DNA from: Bacteroidales bacterium
GTDB taxonomy: Bacteria > Bacteroidota > Bacteroidia > Bacteroidales > UBA12077
DNA length: 64,000 nucleotides
Reading direction: 5' to 3'
NCBI GenBank assembly: GCA_003446015.1
Contig: DMBU01000013.1
Location: 5,338-69,337, forward strand
In this document: in pieces, positions 35,427 to 44,608 of the stretch
Layout of the letters: each line of letters begins with the position of its first letter
How positions within the stretch are numbered: the first letter of the stretch is position 1
Translations under genes and position numbers: made by a program
Notes under the pieces: model-generated
The model's input: the letters and a program-made list of their open reading frames with translations, nothing else
Database searches by the model: none
Told to the model about the DNA's origin: nothing

Positions 35427-35897
35427 ATGGAAAAAGTAGCCGTATTTCCAGGATCATTTGATCCATTTACTGTTGGTCACGAATCAATTGTTAACAGAGC
35501 ACAGGTTTTATTCGATAAAATATATATCGCTGTAGGTTTTAATTCGAAAAAGGATGCTTTGTTTTCACTCGATGATAGAAAAAAATTCATAGCTGAGGTT
35601 TTTCAGGGAAATCCAAAAATTGAAATTGTTCATTTTGAGGGTTTAACAATAGAATTCTGCAAGAAAGTGAATGCTAATTACATTTTGAGAGGCTTAAGAA
35701 CTGCAGCAGACTTTGAGTATGAAAGAGCAATTGCCCAGGTAAATAAAGCTATGTATGCTGGTATTGAAACTGTATTCTTTTTAACTATGCCAGAGCATAC
35801 TCCAATTAATTCGTCAATTGTAAGAGACATAATACGTCATGGTGGAGATGCAAGTAAATTTTTACCTGCAAAAATGAATATTAAGAAGACAAATTAA
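35427..35897 (+). CDS. coaD: Phosphopantetheine adenylyltransferase
   Basis: The 156-residue enzyme that joins ATP and 4'-phosphopantetheine to dephospho-CoA in coenzyme A synthesis. The N-terminal nucleotidyltransferase signature is VFPGSFDPFTVGHESIV with the (H/T)xGH-type TVGH, and the second ATP motif is INSSIVRDI near residue 128. Length and motifs are standard, although the second motif has an N where ISST is common. It is followed 11 bases later by a redoxin-like gene that probably shares its transcript without sharing its function. Confidence 0.96.
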   Translation: MEKVAVFPGSFDPFTVGHESIVNRAQVLFDKIYIAVGFNSKKDALFSLDDRKKFIAEVFQGNPKIEIVHFEGLTIEFCKKVNANYILRGLRTAADFEYERAIAQVNKAMYAGIETVFFLTMPEHTPINSSIVRDIIRHGGDASKFLPAKMNIKKTN

Positions 35898-35908
35898 TTC
35901 TGTTAAAC

Positions 35909-37315
35909 ATGTTAAAAAGTAAATTGTTGATAATACTTATTGTATTGCCATTAAGCCTTTTTGCACAAAAAGTTGTTTTAAAAGGTAATGTACCCGAATA
36001 CGCGGGTAAAACATTTACTTTTTTTGCGTATTCCGATCAAATAACATATTCAGAAAAGGAACTTTGCTCAAGCCTAGTTAATGAAAACGGCGACTTCTCT
36101 TGTTCTTTTGAAATAACTGAAATAACCTATGTATTTATTCATCTGGGTGCCTATGAAGCTTTTATTTTTGCCGAACCTGATACCGAGTATAATCTGTTGT
36201 TTCCAGAACTAAAGGAAAAATCCCTTGCTGACAATCTTAATCCTTATTTTGAACCAGTAAAGTATCACCTGGGAATAGAAAATTCAGTGGATACAGACCT
36301 GAACTACCAGCTGGCTTTTTTCGATGCTGTTTATTCAAAAATGATGGAGGATAATTCTTACTTAATTTATATCAAATCAAGGGAATTGGATGTTGATGGA
36401 TCAATCCAGAAAGTCGATTCAATGTTTTCTAATAACGAATTGAAATTTTTCAATGATTTTAAGAAATACAAATTCGCTTCATATAGGCACTTATCATATC
36501 AGGAGAAAATGAAAAGTATTTCAAACACCTATTATTTAAATAAAGAAGTGCTGTATTCGAATCCTGCATATATGGAGTTATTTAACCAGGTTTACGACGA
36601 ATATTTTTCATACTTTGGAAGAACAGATTCAGGCAAGCAGATTTACACTGATATCGGAAAATTAAAAAGCATTACATCCTTAAAAAGAACTCTCGGACAA
36701 GATTCGGTTTTAACAAACGACACTTTAAAAGAACTTGTAATTTTAAAATGCCTGCACGACGAATTTTATAACGATAAATTTTCAAGATCGGCAATGTTAA
36801 CAGTTCTTGATTCGCTTGTGTTGCAAACAAACATTGAAGAGCATAAATTAATTGCAAAAAATATCAGAAATAAAGTAACCAAACTTATGGTTGGTTATAA
36901 TCCCCCTGCCTTTGAGCTTTACGATATGGATAGCAATTTGGTAAGTATTGAATCTTTGAAGGGCGAATATGTTTATTTGAGCTTCTGTACTACTATTAGT
37001 TATGCCTGTATAAAGGAGTTTGGAATGCTCGAAAAGTTGTACGAAAATCATAAGGATCATTTTAAGATCGTCGTAATTTGTATGGACGAAAGTTATACAC
37101 AGGTAAAAAGATTTGTTAATATGAAAGGATATTCATATACATTTTTATTTTATGGCAATCAACCTGATGTGTTTAAAGATTATGACATTAGAGCTTTTCC
37201 AACCTATTATTTCATCGATAAAGAAGGGAAACTGGCAATTTCGCCTGCTCCATCTCCCGACCAAAATGCTGAGTATGTGATTTTCCAGAAAATGAGGGCA
37301 AATGGTGATATTTAG
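35909..37315 (+). CDS. Exported thioredoxin-like (TlpA-family) protein lacking the first active-site cysteine
   Basis: A 468-residue secreted protein with signal peptide (MLKSKLLIILIVLPLSLFAQ). An N-terminal beta domain of the DUF4369-like type (21-130), an all-helical middle and a C-terminal thioredoxin fold (about 330-468) are visible. In the active site, where relatives have WCxxC, this protein reads FCTTISYACIKEF. By alignment the first catalytic cysteine is serine and only the second remains; another cysteine lies four residues earlier. The cis-proline segment AFPTYYFIDKEGK is intact. It may therefore not be a normal thiol-disulfide reductase. Confidence 0.75.
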   Translation: MLKSKLLIILIVLPLSLFAQKVVLKGNVPEYAGKTFTFFAYSDQITYSEKELCSSLVNENGDFSCSFEITEITYVFIHLGAYEAFIFAEPDTEYNLLFPELKEKSLADNLNPYFEPVKYHLGIENSVDTDLNYQLAFFDAVYSKMMEDNSYLIYIKSRELDVDGSIQKVDSMFSNNELKFFNDFKKYKFASYRHLSYQEKMKSISNTYYLNKEVLYSNPAYMELFNQVYDEYFSYFGRTDSGKQIYTDIGKLKSITSLKRTLGQDSVLTNDTLKELVILKCLHDEFYNDKFSRSAMLTVLDSLVLQTNIEEHKLIAKNIRNKVTKLMVGYNPPAFELYDMDSNLVSIESLKGEYVYLSFCTTISYACIKEFGMLEKLYENHKDHFKIVVICMDESYTQVKRFVNMKGYSYTFLFYGNQPDVFKDYDIRAFPTYYFIDKEGKLAISPAPSPDQNAEYVIFQKMRANGDI

Positions 37316-37359
37316 TGTGTATGAAGTAAAGATTAGCGTTTTTTTCTAATAACAATTCA

Positions 37360-37983
37360 TTATTCAGTTTTAACAATATTAGCTTTTTTCAGAACTTCAA
37401 TTATTGATGGGAACGTGTTATTCAGAACTTCGCTAAGATCATCTGCGTTTATCCATTTGGCTTCGGTAATTTCTTCTTCAGTTTGGGGCTTAGGATTTTT
37501 GGTTCCTTTAGACAGCATTTCGAACCAATACGTTCTCTTAAGGATGTCCTTTTCTTTTAAATTATAGGTGTGGTAAGTAATTTCGATAAGATTTTTAATT
37601 TCAAGTTCTGTAATTCCACACTCTTCTTCAACTTCTCTTATTGCCCCTGCTTCCGGGCTTTCGGTTTTTTCTAATTTTCCTTTGGGTAAATCCCATTTTT
37701 CGCGTCTATAAATAAATAAAAATTCATTGTTGTTATTTTTAACCAGTCCGCCAGAAGCTTCAATTAGCTTATAAAGCTTAATGAATTCATTAAATACATA
37801 CTCAATATTTTCATGAACCACATAAAGATTTTTTAATGCAGGATTACTTAAAAAATTAGTTAAGCTTGTTTTCAGGACATCTCTGTTTGTAAAGAAATGA
37901 ACGCTGGCATCAGCCTCAGCCGAAAGATTTTGATCATGATCAACAAAAAAAACTGTACGATCCTTGTAAAAAACTTTATACAT
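37360..37983 (-). CDS. NUDIX hydrolase
   Basis: A 207-residue cytoplasmic enzyme. The Nudix box is complete: G-KLEKTES-PEAGAIREVEEECGI, fitting GX5EX7REUXEEXGU. The first 65 residues form an extra N-terminal domain (MYKVFYKDRTVFFVDHDQN) seen in Bacteroidota proteins of this type, and the C-terminal part resembles ADP-ribose or dinucleoside polyphosphate hydrolases. The substrate is not predictable. Its start codon is only seven bases from that of pyrE on the other strand, so the two genes must have promoters inside or overlapping each other's 5' ends. Confidence 0.88.
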   Translation of the reverse strand: MYKVFYKDRTVFFVDHDQNLSAEADASVHFFTNRDVLKTSLTNFLSNPALKNLYVVHENIEYVFNEFIKLYKLIEASGGLVKNNNNEFLFIYRREKWDLPKGKLEKTESPEAGAIREVEEECGITELEIKNLIEITYHTYNLKEKDILKRTYWFEMLSKGTKNPKPQTEEEITEAKWINADDLSEVLNNTFPSIIEVLKKANIVKTE

Positions 37984-37990
37984 TTGCGGT

Positions 37991-38623
37991 ATGGAAAATT
38001 TAGAGAAAAAAATTGCACAATCACTATTGCAAATTAAGGCAATAAAGTTGCAACCTGCAAATCATTTTACCTGGGCTTCAGGATGGAAATCACCTATTTA
38101 TTGCGATAATAGAAAAACACTTTCCTACCCCGAAATCAGAAACGAAATCCGCGATGGATTTGTGAAATTAATTAACGAAAAATACGGAAGACCTGAAGTA
38201 ATTGCCGGAGTTGCTACAGGGGCTATCGCCATTGGGGTATTAGTGGCTGATGCAATGAACCTTCCATTTGTTTATGTACGCCCTAAACCAAAGGAACATG
38301 GCTTGGGAAATATGATTGAAGGTGAAACCCCAACAGGAAAAAAGGTTGTTGTTATTGAAGATTTAATTTCAACTGGTACAAGTAGCCTGAAGGCTGTTGA
38401 GGCTCTAAGAAACGCCAATGTTGAGGTTCTTGGTATGCTTGCAATTTTTACGTACGGCTTTCAAACTGCGGATCGAAATTTTAATGATGCAAACGTAAAA
38501 TTAAGTACATTAAGCAATTACGAGGTTTTGGTAAAAACCGCTTTGGAATCTGATTACATTAAAGAAACCGATCTGGAAACGCTAAAAGACTGGAGAAAGA
38601 ACCCAGAAAGCTGGGGAGTTTAA
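37991..38623 (+). CDS. pyrE: Orotate phosphoribosyltransferase
   Basis: The 210-residue enzyme that joins orotate and PRPP to orotidine 5'-phosphate in pyrimidine synthesis. The PRPP-binding motif is VVVIEDLISTGTSS, with the catalytic loop YVRPKPKEHGLGNMIEG just before it, including its conserved Lys and His. Length is normal. It starts seven bases from the divergent NUDIX gene and is followed by an SRPBCC protein gene 25 bases after its stop. No other pyr genes are seen. Confidence 0.96.
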   Translation: MENLEKKIAQSLLQIKAIKLQPANHFTWASGWKSPIYCDNRKTLSYPEIRNEIRDGFVKLINEKYGRPEVIAGVATGAIAIGVLVADAMNLPFVYVRPKPKEHGLGNMIEGETPTGKKVVVIEDLISTGTSSLKAVEALRNANVEVLGMLAIFTYGFQTADRNFNDANVKLSTLSNYEVLVKTALESDYIKETDLETLKDWRKNPESWGV

Positions 38624-38648
38624 ATTCGCAAATAAAAAAGAAATAGTA

Positions 38649-39077
38649 ATGGGAAAATATAATAGCAAAATTGGTAAGATTAACAAATCAGATGAGTTGA
38701 TATATAATTTTCTTACCGACTTTAACAATTTAAAATCAGTTATTCCTCAGGGTAAAATAAAAGATTTTGAAGCTACAGAAGATACTTGTAAGTTTAAAAT
38801 TGAAGGAATAGGACAGGCGGGATTAAAAATAATTGAGAAGGAACCTAACAAATTGATAAAAATAACAAGCGATGGTAAATCTCCGTTTAGTTTTTTCTTT
38901 TGGATTCAACTAAAACCAATGGAGGATGCTCAAAAAGAAACAGCAATAAGATTAACCATTGATGCCAATTTAAATCCAATGATGAAAATGATGGTTGGTA
39001 AACATTTGCAAAAAGGAATCGATTCAATAGTCGATCAGATTGTTATCTTTTTTAACGAGAAATTTAAGGAAGAATAA
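38649..39077 (+). CDS. SRPBCC (START-like) domain protein
   Basis: A 142-residue single-domain protein of the polyketide cyclase/START fold. The N-terminal strand-helix pattern (KINKSDELIYNFLTDFNNLKSVIP) and the end MMVGKHLQKGIDSIVDQI, a long C-terminal helix, are typical of the family, which binds hydrophobic ligands. No catalytic residues can be named. It follows pyrE closely and overlaps the 3' end of the convergent birA by 14 bases. Confidence 0.75.
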   Translation: MGKYNSKIGKINKSDELIYNFLTDFNNLKSVIPQGKIKDFEATEDTCKFKIEGIGQAGLKIIEKEPNKLIKITSDGKSPFSFFFWIQLKPMEDAQKETAIRLTIDANLNPMMKMMVGKHLQKGIDSIVDQIVIFFNEKFKEE

Positions 39078-39807
39078 ACTCAATTTCTTTAAAATCGAAT
39101 TCTAAAGTTCTTTGATCTTCTGTTAGTATTTGTAAATGGCCAAACTCATTTACACCGATTATTTTTCCTTTGAAAGTTTCGTTTTCACTTCTAAAAAGGT
39201 GAATTTCGTTAAAACGGTATAAACATTTTAGGTATTCCTTATTAATTTCTTCGAATTTGCCTGCTTTAAGTTTATCATAAAAAAAACGAATGTTTTGTCG
39301 GAGTTTAACAATCTCCTGATCAATTGAATAATTCTTTTCTGTAATTTGCGATAAAGAAACCGGATTTGGAGCATCGCTTAAAAAGGATTTTTGATTGAGA
39401 TTTAATCCAATACCTATAATAGTTCGATGAATAGTTGATCCTTTTATACTATTTTCAATTAAAATTCCTGCAATTTTTTTATCCTGATAATAAATATCGT
39501 TAGGCCATTTAATTTTAATATGGTTTGTTTTGGCGTGCAAATAATTTACAAGTCCTAACGAAATAGCTTTTGATAAAAGAAAATTTTTCTCAAGAGGTAC
39601 GAAATCGGGATATAAAACAAGGCTTAAAATTAAGTTTTTAGCCTTTTCGCTTTCCCATGTGTTTTGTCCTAAGCCTTTACCTTTAGATTGGAATAATGCT
39701 GAAACAATAGAACCTTCAACATATTCAGATTCTTTCAACAGATTCGAAAAATAAACATTCGTTGAATCAACAGAGCTTATTTTAATTATTTTTTGCCAGC
39801 TTTCCAT
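39064..39807 (-). CDS. birA: Biotin-[acetyl-CoA-carboxylase] ligase
   Basis: A 247-residue biotin protein ligase that makes biotinyl-AMP and transfers biotin to the carrier protein of carboxylases. The adenylate-binding region is SKGKGLGQNTWESEKAKNLILSLVLYP; here the usual GRGR(G/R) loop reads GKGLG. The lysine of IKWPNDIYYQDKKIAGILIE is conserved. There is no N-terminal DNA-binding domain, so it is the mono-functional form that cannot repress biotin genes. The stop overlaps that of the SRPBCC gene on the other strand. Confidence 0.92.
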   Translation of the reverse strand: MESWQKIIKISSVDSTNVYFSNLLKESEYVEGSIVSALFQSKGKGLGQNTWESEKAKNLILSLVLYPDFVPLEKNFLLSKAISLGLVNYLHAKTNHIKIKWPNDIYYQDKKIAGILIENSIKGSTIHRTIIGIGLNLNQKSFLSDAPNPVSLSQITEKNYSIDQEIVKLRQNIRFFYDKLKAGKFEEINKEYLKCLYRFNEIHLFRSENETFKGKIIGVNEFGHLQILTEDQRTLEFDFKEIEFILP

Positions 39808-40042
39808 TTCAATTTTTTAGATAAAGTTATGCGAAATCTGACAAAAGTTAAAAAATCATGACAAAATCTTTAAAAAAGGCGTTATTAATTTTAAAAAAAT
39901 GACAATTTTGCCGCATAAACAAATCATTCTATCAATCTGTTTAAAAGGAATGATTTTTGATTATAATACGCTTTTAGTACAAATTTTCGAAAACAATAAC
40001 CAGAAGATAAACAGAGTTTTAAAAATAAATGGTAATATTCAT

Positions 40043-40050
40043 TACCTTTG
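40043..40050 (+). promoter_or_regulatory. Probable -7 element for the rsfS-ftsH-cdsA operon
   Basis: TACCTTTG matches the TAnnTTTG consensus, 14 bases before the rsfS start. The spacing means a very short leader of about 8 bases. A TTTT stretch about 22 bases upstream is a weak -33 candidate. Confidence 0.5.
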
Positions 40051-40064
40051 CAAAAAATAAATGA

Positions 40065-40448
40065 ATGGTTAAAAAGAAAAGTGATCTTAAAACGAATACA
40101 AAAGAAATAGTTAGCGCAGCAATTGAAGGGATATTGAAAATTAAAGGAAAAGATCCTGTAAGTCTAGATTTAACAGAAATTGAGAATGCCGTTTGTAAGT
40201 ATTTTATAATTTGCCATGGAGATTCAAATACACAGGTTGATGCTTTGGCAAATTCCGTTATTGAAACAGTGCGCGAAGAAACTGGTGAAAAAGTCTGGCA
40301 TAAAGAAGGGCTAAACAATGCAACATGGGTATTACTTGATTACAGTGATGTTGTTGTTCATATATTTCAAAAAGAATACAGAGATTTTTATAAATTAGAA
40401 GAACTTTGGGCTGATGCTAAAATCACCCAATATGATGATATCAAATAA
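40065..40448 (+). CDS. rsfS: Ribosome silencing factor RsfS
   Basis: A 127-residue protein that binds L14 on the large subunit and blocks subunit joining during starvation. The family pattern is clear: DPVSLDLTEIENAVCKYFIICHGDSNTQVDALANSV and later WVLLDYSDVVVHIFQKEYRDFYKLEELWADA. ATG 40061 is an alternative start in another frame and is rejected. It leads a cluster with ftsH, cdsA and psd, the common order in Bacteroidota. Confidence 0.95.
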   Translation: MVKKKSDLKTNTKEIVSAAIEGILKIKGKDPVSLDLTEIENAVCKYFIICHGDSNTQVDALANSVIETVREETGEKVWHKEGLNNATWVLLDYSDVVVHIFQKEYRDFYKLEELWADAKITQYDDIK

Positions 40449-40466
40449 TTTAGGAGACTAATTACA

Positions 40467-42551
40467 ATGAGCGAAGATAAAAAATATAATAAAGACCCAA
40501 AGAATCCAACTGGGAATAATTCTAATAAACCAAAGCCAAAGTTCAATGTTTATTGGATTTATGGATTAATTGCTGTAGTTTTTATTGGATTACAACTTTT
40601 GAGTTTTACTCCAAAGCCAACTGAAATCACCATGCAGGAATTTGAGCGCAACATGCTTAAGACTGGTGATGTGGCTAAAATAGTAGTTATAAATAAAGAA
40701 AGAGCAAATATTTACATAAAAAAAGATCGATTATCTGATCCGCGATATAAGGATTTAGGAGATAATACAATTGCTCGATCTGCAGAAGAGGGACCTCACT
40801 ACTTTTTCACCATTGGTTCAATGGAGTATTTTGAGAAATGGATAAGCGAAGCGCAGGAAAATTTGAAAGGTGAAAATATCGAAATTAGTTACAAAACTCA
40901 ACCTAATTATATGCGTGATATTATTGGTTGGTTACTTCCAATTTTTATCATTTTGGCAATATGGATTTTTATTTTCAGGAGAATGTCGAAAGGTGGAGGT
41001 GGTGCCGGAGGAGGAAATATTTTTAGTGTTGGTAAATCTAAAGCTCAGTTATTCGATAAAGAAAGCACTGTAAAAGTTGATTTTACTGATGTTGCAGGTT
41101 TAGAAGAAGCAAAAGTTGAGGTTCGCGAAATAGTTGATTTCTTAAAAACACCTAAAAAATATACCGATCTTGGAGGTAAAATTCCAAAAGGAGTGCTTCT
41201 TGTAGGCCCTCCCGGAACTGGAAAAACATTATTGGCCAAAGCCGTTGCAGGTGAGGCAAATGTTCCATTCTTTTCAATGTCAGGTTCCGATTTTGTTGAG
41301 ATGTTTGTAGGTGTTGGAGCTTCGCGTGTTCGCGACTTATTCAAACAAGCTAAAGAAAAAGCTCCTTGTATTATCTTCATTGACGAGATTGATGCTATTG
41401 GTCGTGCTCGAGGAAGAAATCCAAATTACGGAGCAAACGATGAACGCGAAAATACATTGAACCAGTTATTAACCGAGATGGATGGTTTTGGGAATAATGT
41501 GGGAGTAATTATTATGGCTGCCACAAACCGGGCTGACATTCTTGATAAAGCATTAATGAGAGCAGGTCGATTTGATCGTCAGATTCATCTTGAGTTACCA
41601 GATATTAATGAGAGAAAAGACATTTTCAAAGTGCACTTGAAACCTCTTAAAATGGAAACGGATCTCGATATAGATTTCCTTGCCAAACAAACACCCGGGT
41701 TTTCAGGAGCCGACATTGCAAACGTATGTAACGAGTCGGCTTTAATAGCAGCCCGTAAAGATAAAAAGGTTGTTGAACGACAGGACTTTCTGGATGCTGT
41801 CGATCGGATCGTAGGTGGAATGGAACGTAAAACAAAAATTATTACCAAAGAAGAAAAGAAAACCATTGCATATCATGAAGCTGGCCATGCGTCAGTAAGT
41901 TGGTTGCTTGAACATGCGCATCCTTTGGTAAAAGTTACGATTATTCCACGTGGTCGTGCTCTTGGTGCTGCATGGTATTTACCCGAAGAAAGACAGATAA
42001 CAACCCGTGATCAGTTGTTAGACGAGATGTGTGCTGCACTCGGGGGTCGTGTTGCCGAAGAACTTATTTTTGGTAAAATATCAACGGGTGCCATGAACGA
42101 TTTGGAAAAAATTACCAAACAAGCCTATGCGATGATTGCGTATTTTGGGATGAGTGAAAAAGTGGGACATGTAAGTTTTTATGATTCTACTGGTCAGGGA
42201 GATATGGCGTTTACTAAACCATACAGTGAAAAAACTGCTGAGCTTATCGATAATGAAGTTAAAAGTATTATCGAGGAGGCATACCAAAGATCAATTGAAA
42301 TATTGAAAAAGCATAAAGATGGATTACATCAGTTAGCTGCAATTCTGTTAGAAAAAGAGGTTATATTTACTGAAGATTTGGAGAAGATCTTTGGCAAACG
42401 TCCATGGAAAACACAACACGAAAGGGAAACTGAAGCGAAAAAAGAACTTGATGAAAAAATCAAGAGTATAAGTAAGGATATCAAGAAAGAAGATACCGAA
42501 GTAGTAAAAGAAAATGTTGTAGAAGAAAATCCTGAGGTGAAAAAGGAATAA
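40467..42551 (+). CDS. ftsH: ATP-dependent zinc metalloprotease FtsH
   Basis: A membrane-anchored AAA+ protease of 694 residues. Two helices (about 26-44 and 150-168) bracket a periplasmic domain, and a Gly-rich linker (RRMSKGGGGAGGGNIF) leads to the ATPase. Walker A is GPPGTGKTLLAK near residue 250, Walker B CIIFIDEIDAIGR, and the second region of homology includes the arginine finger area RAGRFDRQIHL. The zinc site is HEAGH near residue 470 with the later Asp in NDLEKIT. It degrades damaged membrane proteins. The acidic Lys/Glu-rich tail is unstructured. It follows rsfS by 18 bases. Confidence 0.97.
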   Translation: MSEDKKYNKDPKNPTGNNSNKPKPKFNVYWIYGLIAVVFIGLQLLSFTPKPTEITMQEFERNMLKTGDVAKIVVINKERANIYIKKDRLSDPRYKDLGDNTIARSAEEGPHYFFTIGSMEYFEKWISEAQENLKGENIEISYKTQPNYMRDIIGWLLPIFIILAIWIFIFRRMSKGGGGAGGGNIFSVGKSKAQLFDKESTVKVDFTDVAGLEEAKVEVREIVDFLKTPKKYTDLGGKIPKGVLLVGPPGTGKTLLAKAVAGEANVPFFSMSGSDFVEMFVGVGASRVRDLFKQAKEKAPCIIFIDEIDAIGRARGRNPNYGANDERENTLNQLLTEMDGFGNNVGVIIMAATNRADILDKALMRAGRFDRQIHLELPDINERKDIFKVHLKPLKMETDLDIDFLAKQTPGFSGADIANVCNESALIAARKDKKVVERQDFLDAVDRIVGGMERKTKIITKEEKKTIAYHEAGHASVSWLLEHAHPLVKVTIIPRGRALGAAWYLPEERQITTRDQLLDEMCAALGGRVAEELIFGKISTGAMNDLEKITKQAYAMIAYFGMSEKVGHVSFYDSTGQGDMAFTKPYSEKTAELIDNEVKSIIEEAYQRSIEILKKHKDGLHQLAAILLEKEVIFTEDLEKIFGKRPWKTQHERETEAKKELDEKIKSISKDIKKEDTEVVKENVVEENPEVKKE

Positions 42552-42575
42552 TAAGAATTGTAAAACATTAGACTA

Positions 42576-43388
42576 TTGAATAATTTGATTCAACGCACAA
42601 TAACAGGAGTAATATTTTTAATAATTGTTGTTGGTGCAATCGCGATAGGGAAATTAAGTTTCTTTTTACTATTTGAACTAATCATTATAGGAGCAATGTA
42701 TGAGTTTTATACATTAGCTGAAAAGAAGAAGTTTAATCCTTTAAAAATATATGGAATAGTAATTGGCACGTTTGTTTTCGCTGCCAATTATTTTTTTGCT
42801 AATAAACTAATTGGATCTGAGATTTTTCTCGGATTGATCCCTATAATAATAAGTGTCTTTATTATTGAACTCTATCGAAAATCTGAACATGTTTTTGTGA
42901 ATATTGCATTTACATTATTAGGTGTGTTGTATGTGGCAGTGCCATTATCTTTTACAAACTATGTTGTATTTTCTGATGATTCAAATTACTCATCTTATCT
43001 TTTATTAGGATTTTTCTTTTTAACATGGTCATTTGATACACTCGCGTATGTATTTGGAGTTTCGTTTGGAAAACATCGTTTATTCGAACGGGTATCACCA
43101 AAAAAATCTTGGGAAGGTTTTATTGGTGGCACAATTTCCTGTCTTGGAATAGCGTATGTTTTATCAATCTTCATTCCTGAGTTAAGTTTTCTTCAATGGG
43201 CGGGTTTATCAGTTATAATTTCAATATTTGGAACTTATGGTGATTTGCTTGAATCATCCTTTAAAAGAAATATTGACGAAAAGGATTCGGGAAGCATATT
43301 GCCCGGTCATGGCGGTATTTTAGACAGATTCGATGCAGTATTTTTTACACTTCCACTATTTTATTTATATTTACACTTCATTCAGTAA
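42576..43388 (+). CDS. cdsA: Phosphatidate cytidylyltransferase
   Basis: The 270-residue integral membrane enzyme that makes CDP-diacylglycerol from phosphatidate and CTP, the branch point of phospholipid synthesis. About eight helices are present. The C-terminal signature is complete, from ESSFKRNIDEKDSGSILPGH to GGILDRFD, preceded by the conserved PKKSWEGFIGG. The best start is TTG at 42576 (MNNLIQRTITG); no ATG fits the reading frame at the N-terminus. It is followed by psd, with ftsH 24 bases upstream. Confidence 0.96.
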   Translation: MNNLIQRTITGVIFLIIVVGAIAIGKLSFFLLFELIIIGAMYEFYTLAEKKKFNPLKIYGIVIGTFVFAANYFFANKLIGSEIFLGLIPIIISVFIIELYRKSEHVFVNIAFTLLGVLYVAVPLSFTNYVVFSDDSNYSSYLLLGFFFLTWSFDTLAYVFGVSFGKHRLFERVSPKKSWEGFIGGTISCLGIAYVLSIFIPELSFLQWAGLSVIISIFGTYGDLLESSFKRNIDEKDSGSILPGHGGILDRFDAVFFTLPLFYLYLHFIQ

Positions 43389-43406
43389 TCTTTCATTTCT
43401 TTAACA

Positions 43407-44063
43407 ATGACTATACATAAAGAAGGACGATCAATAGTTGCTCTATTACTAATTGTGCTGGTGTCTGTTAATCTTTTGGTGTATTATTTTTTATCAGGCA
43501 ATGTGGCAGTAAGTTGGATATTAGGTATCCCATCATTCTTATTATTTTTGTTTGTTGTTCGCTTTTTCAGGAAACCAACAAGAATATTACTCTCTGATGA
43601 AAATACGATTTATGCACCTGCCGATGGTACAGTTTTGGTGATTGAGGAAACAATTGAAGATGAATTTTTTAAGGATAAACGTATACAGATTTCTATATTT
43701 ATGTCGGTATGGAATGTTCACATAAATTGGTTTCCCGTATCAGGAATTATTAAATACTTTAAATATCATCCAGGTAAATTTTTAGTTGCCCGATTGCCAA
43801 AATCATCAACTGAAAATGAGCGAACAACGGTTGTGCTTGAAGATAAATTTCAGAGACAGATTTTAGTTCGGCAAATAGCGGGTATTATTGCCCGGCGTAT
43901 TATTAGTTATGCTAAAGAAAATTTAGAAGTAAAACAAAACTCAGAACTTGGATTTATTCGTTTTGGTTCACGTGTTGATGTTTTTTTACCCCTCGACGCT
44001 GATGTAAAAGTTAAAATGGGAGACAAAACCAAAGGAACTCAAACTATCTTAGCAACTATTTAA
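43407..44063 (+). CDS. psd: Phosphatidylserine decarboxylase (short form)
   Basis: A 218-residue enzyme that turns phosphatidylserine into phosphatidylethanolamine. Two N-terminal membrane helices are followed by the core domain with FMSVWNVHINWFPVSG and the self-cleavage region LGFIRFGSRVDVFLP. Cleavage between Gly and Ser in FGSR creates the pyruvoyl group. This is the short class of Psd with the FGS sequence, distinct from the longer E. coli LGST type. It works downstream of CdsA encoded just before it and of PssA encoded at 55388. Confidence 0.94.
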   Translation: MTIHKEGRSIVALLLIVLVSVNLLVYYFLSGNVAVSWILGIPSFLLFLFVVRFFRKPTRILLSDENTIYAPADGTVLVIEETIEDEFFKDKRIQISIFMSVWNVHINWFPVSGIIKYFKYHPGKFLVARLPKSSTENERTTVVLEDKFQRQILVRQIAGIIARRIISYAKENLEVKQNSELGFIRFGSRVDVFLPLDADVKVKMGDKTKGTQTILATI

Positions 44064-44109
44064 TTTTTTAGTTCATAAAAATCCTTTGTTTAATTAAATA
44101 TTTCAAAGA

Positions 44110-44517
44110 ATGAAAACGATCATTTTTTTATTTTTTATAACACTATTTAATGTACTACAACAGGATAATATTCCTGCAGAAGTATATTCCATTGCAAAAA
44201 AAGGTAATAAGGTATTTTTAGAATCTCATGATGATAATGCAGTAGTTCATGTGAAAAATGCATTAGAATCCTGGGGATATTGGAATGTTGTTGACAATTC
44301 CAAACAAGCGGATTTCATACTTAAATTTTATCTTCGTTTTGAAGGAGCAGGTGTTTGTATTGTAAACGCTACTTTTGTAAACCCCAAGACAAATAATGTG
44401 ATTTATTCAACTCGTGAAGTAACTTCTGTTAAAGAAGCCAAAGGATTTGATTTTAATACAAAACGATCTGCCATGCGACAGATTGTGGAGCAGGTTTTTA
44501 AGCCCAATTTCAAATAA
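44110..44517 (+). CDS. Exported protein of unknown function
   Basis: A 135-residue protein with a signal peptide or N-terminal membrane anchor (MKTIIFLFFITLFNVLQQ). The rest is soluble with one cysteine, and has the sequence LESWGYWNVVDNSKQADFILKFYLRFEGAGVCIVNATFVNPKTNNVIYST, which resembles the pattern of periplasmic DUF4136-like domains (alternating strands ending in an induction-like conserved YST). I do not recognise it with confidence. It follows psd by 47 bases and may share its transcript. Confidence 0.55.
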   Translation: MKTIIFLFFITLFNVLQQDNIPAEVYSIAKKGNKVFLESHDDNAVVHVKNALESWGYWNVVDNSKQADFILKFYLRFEGAGVCIVNATFVNPKTNNVIYSTREVTSVKEAKGFDFNTKRSAMRQIVEQVFKPNFK

Positions 44518-44608
44518 AATAATTTGTAAAAATTGATAGCTGTGCAAATTAATGAGGTTAATATAAAAAATCAGTGACCATTTAAATATTGTCAGCTATC
44601 TATCTAAA

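Noticed and set aside
37979..37986. TACATTTG as a -7 element for pyrE
   Set aside because: It is only five bases from the pyrE start codon, and would put the transcript start inside the gene. No -33 element is present.
44518..44608. Possible RNA gene between the two hypothetical genes
   Set aside because: No stable stem or promoter was found in these 91 bases.
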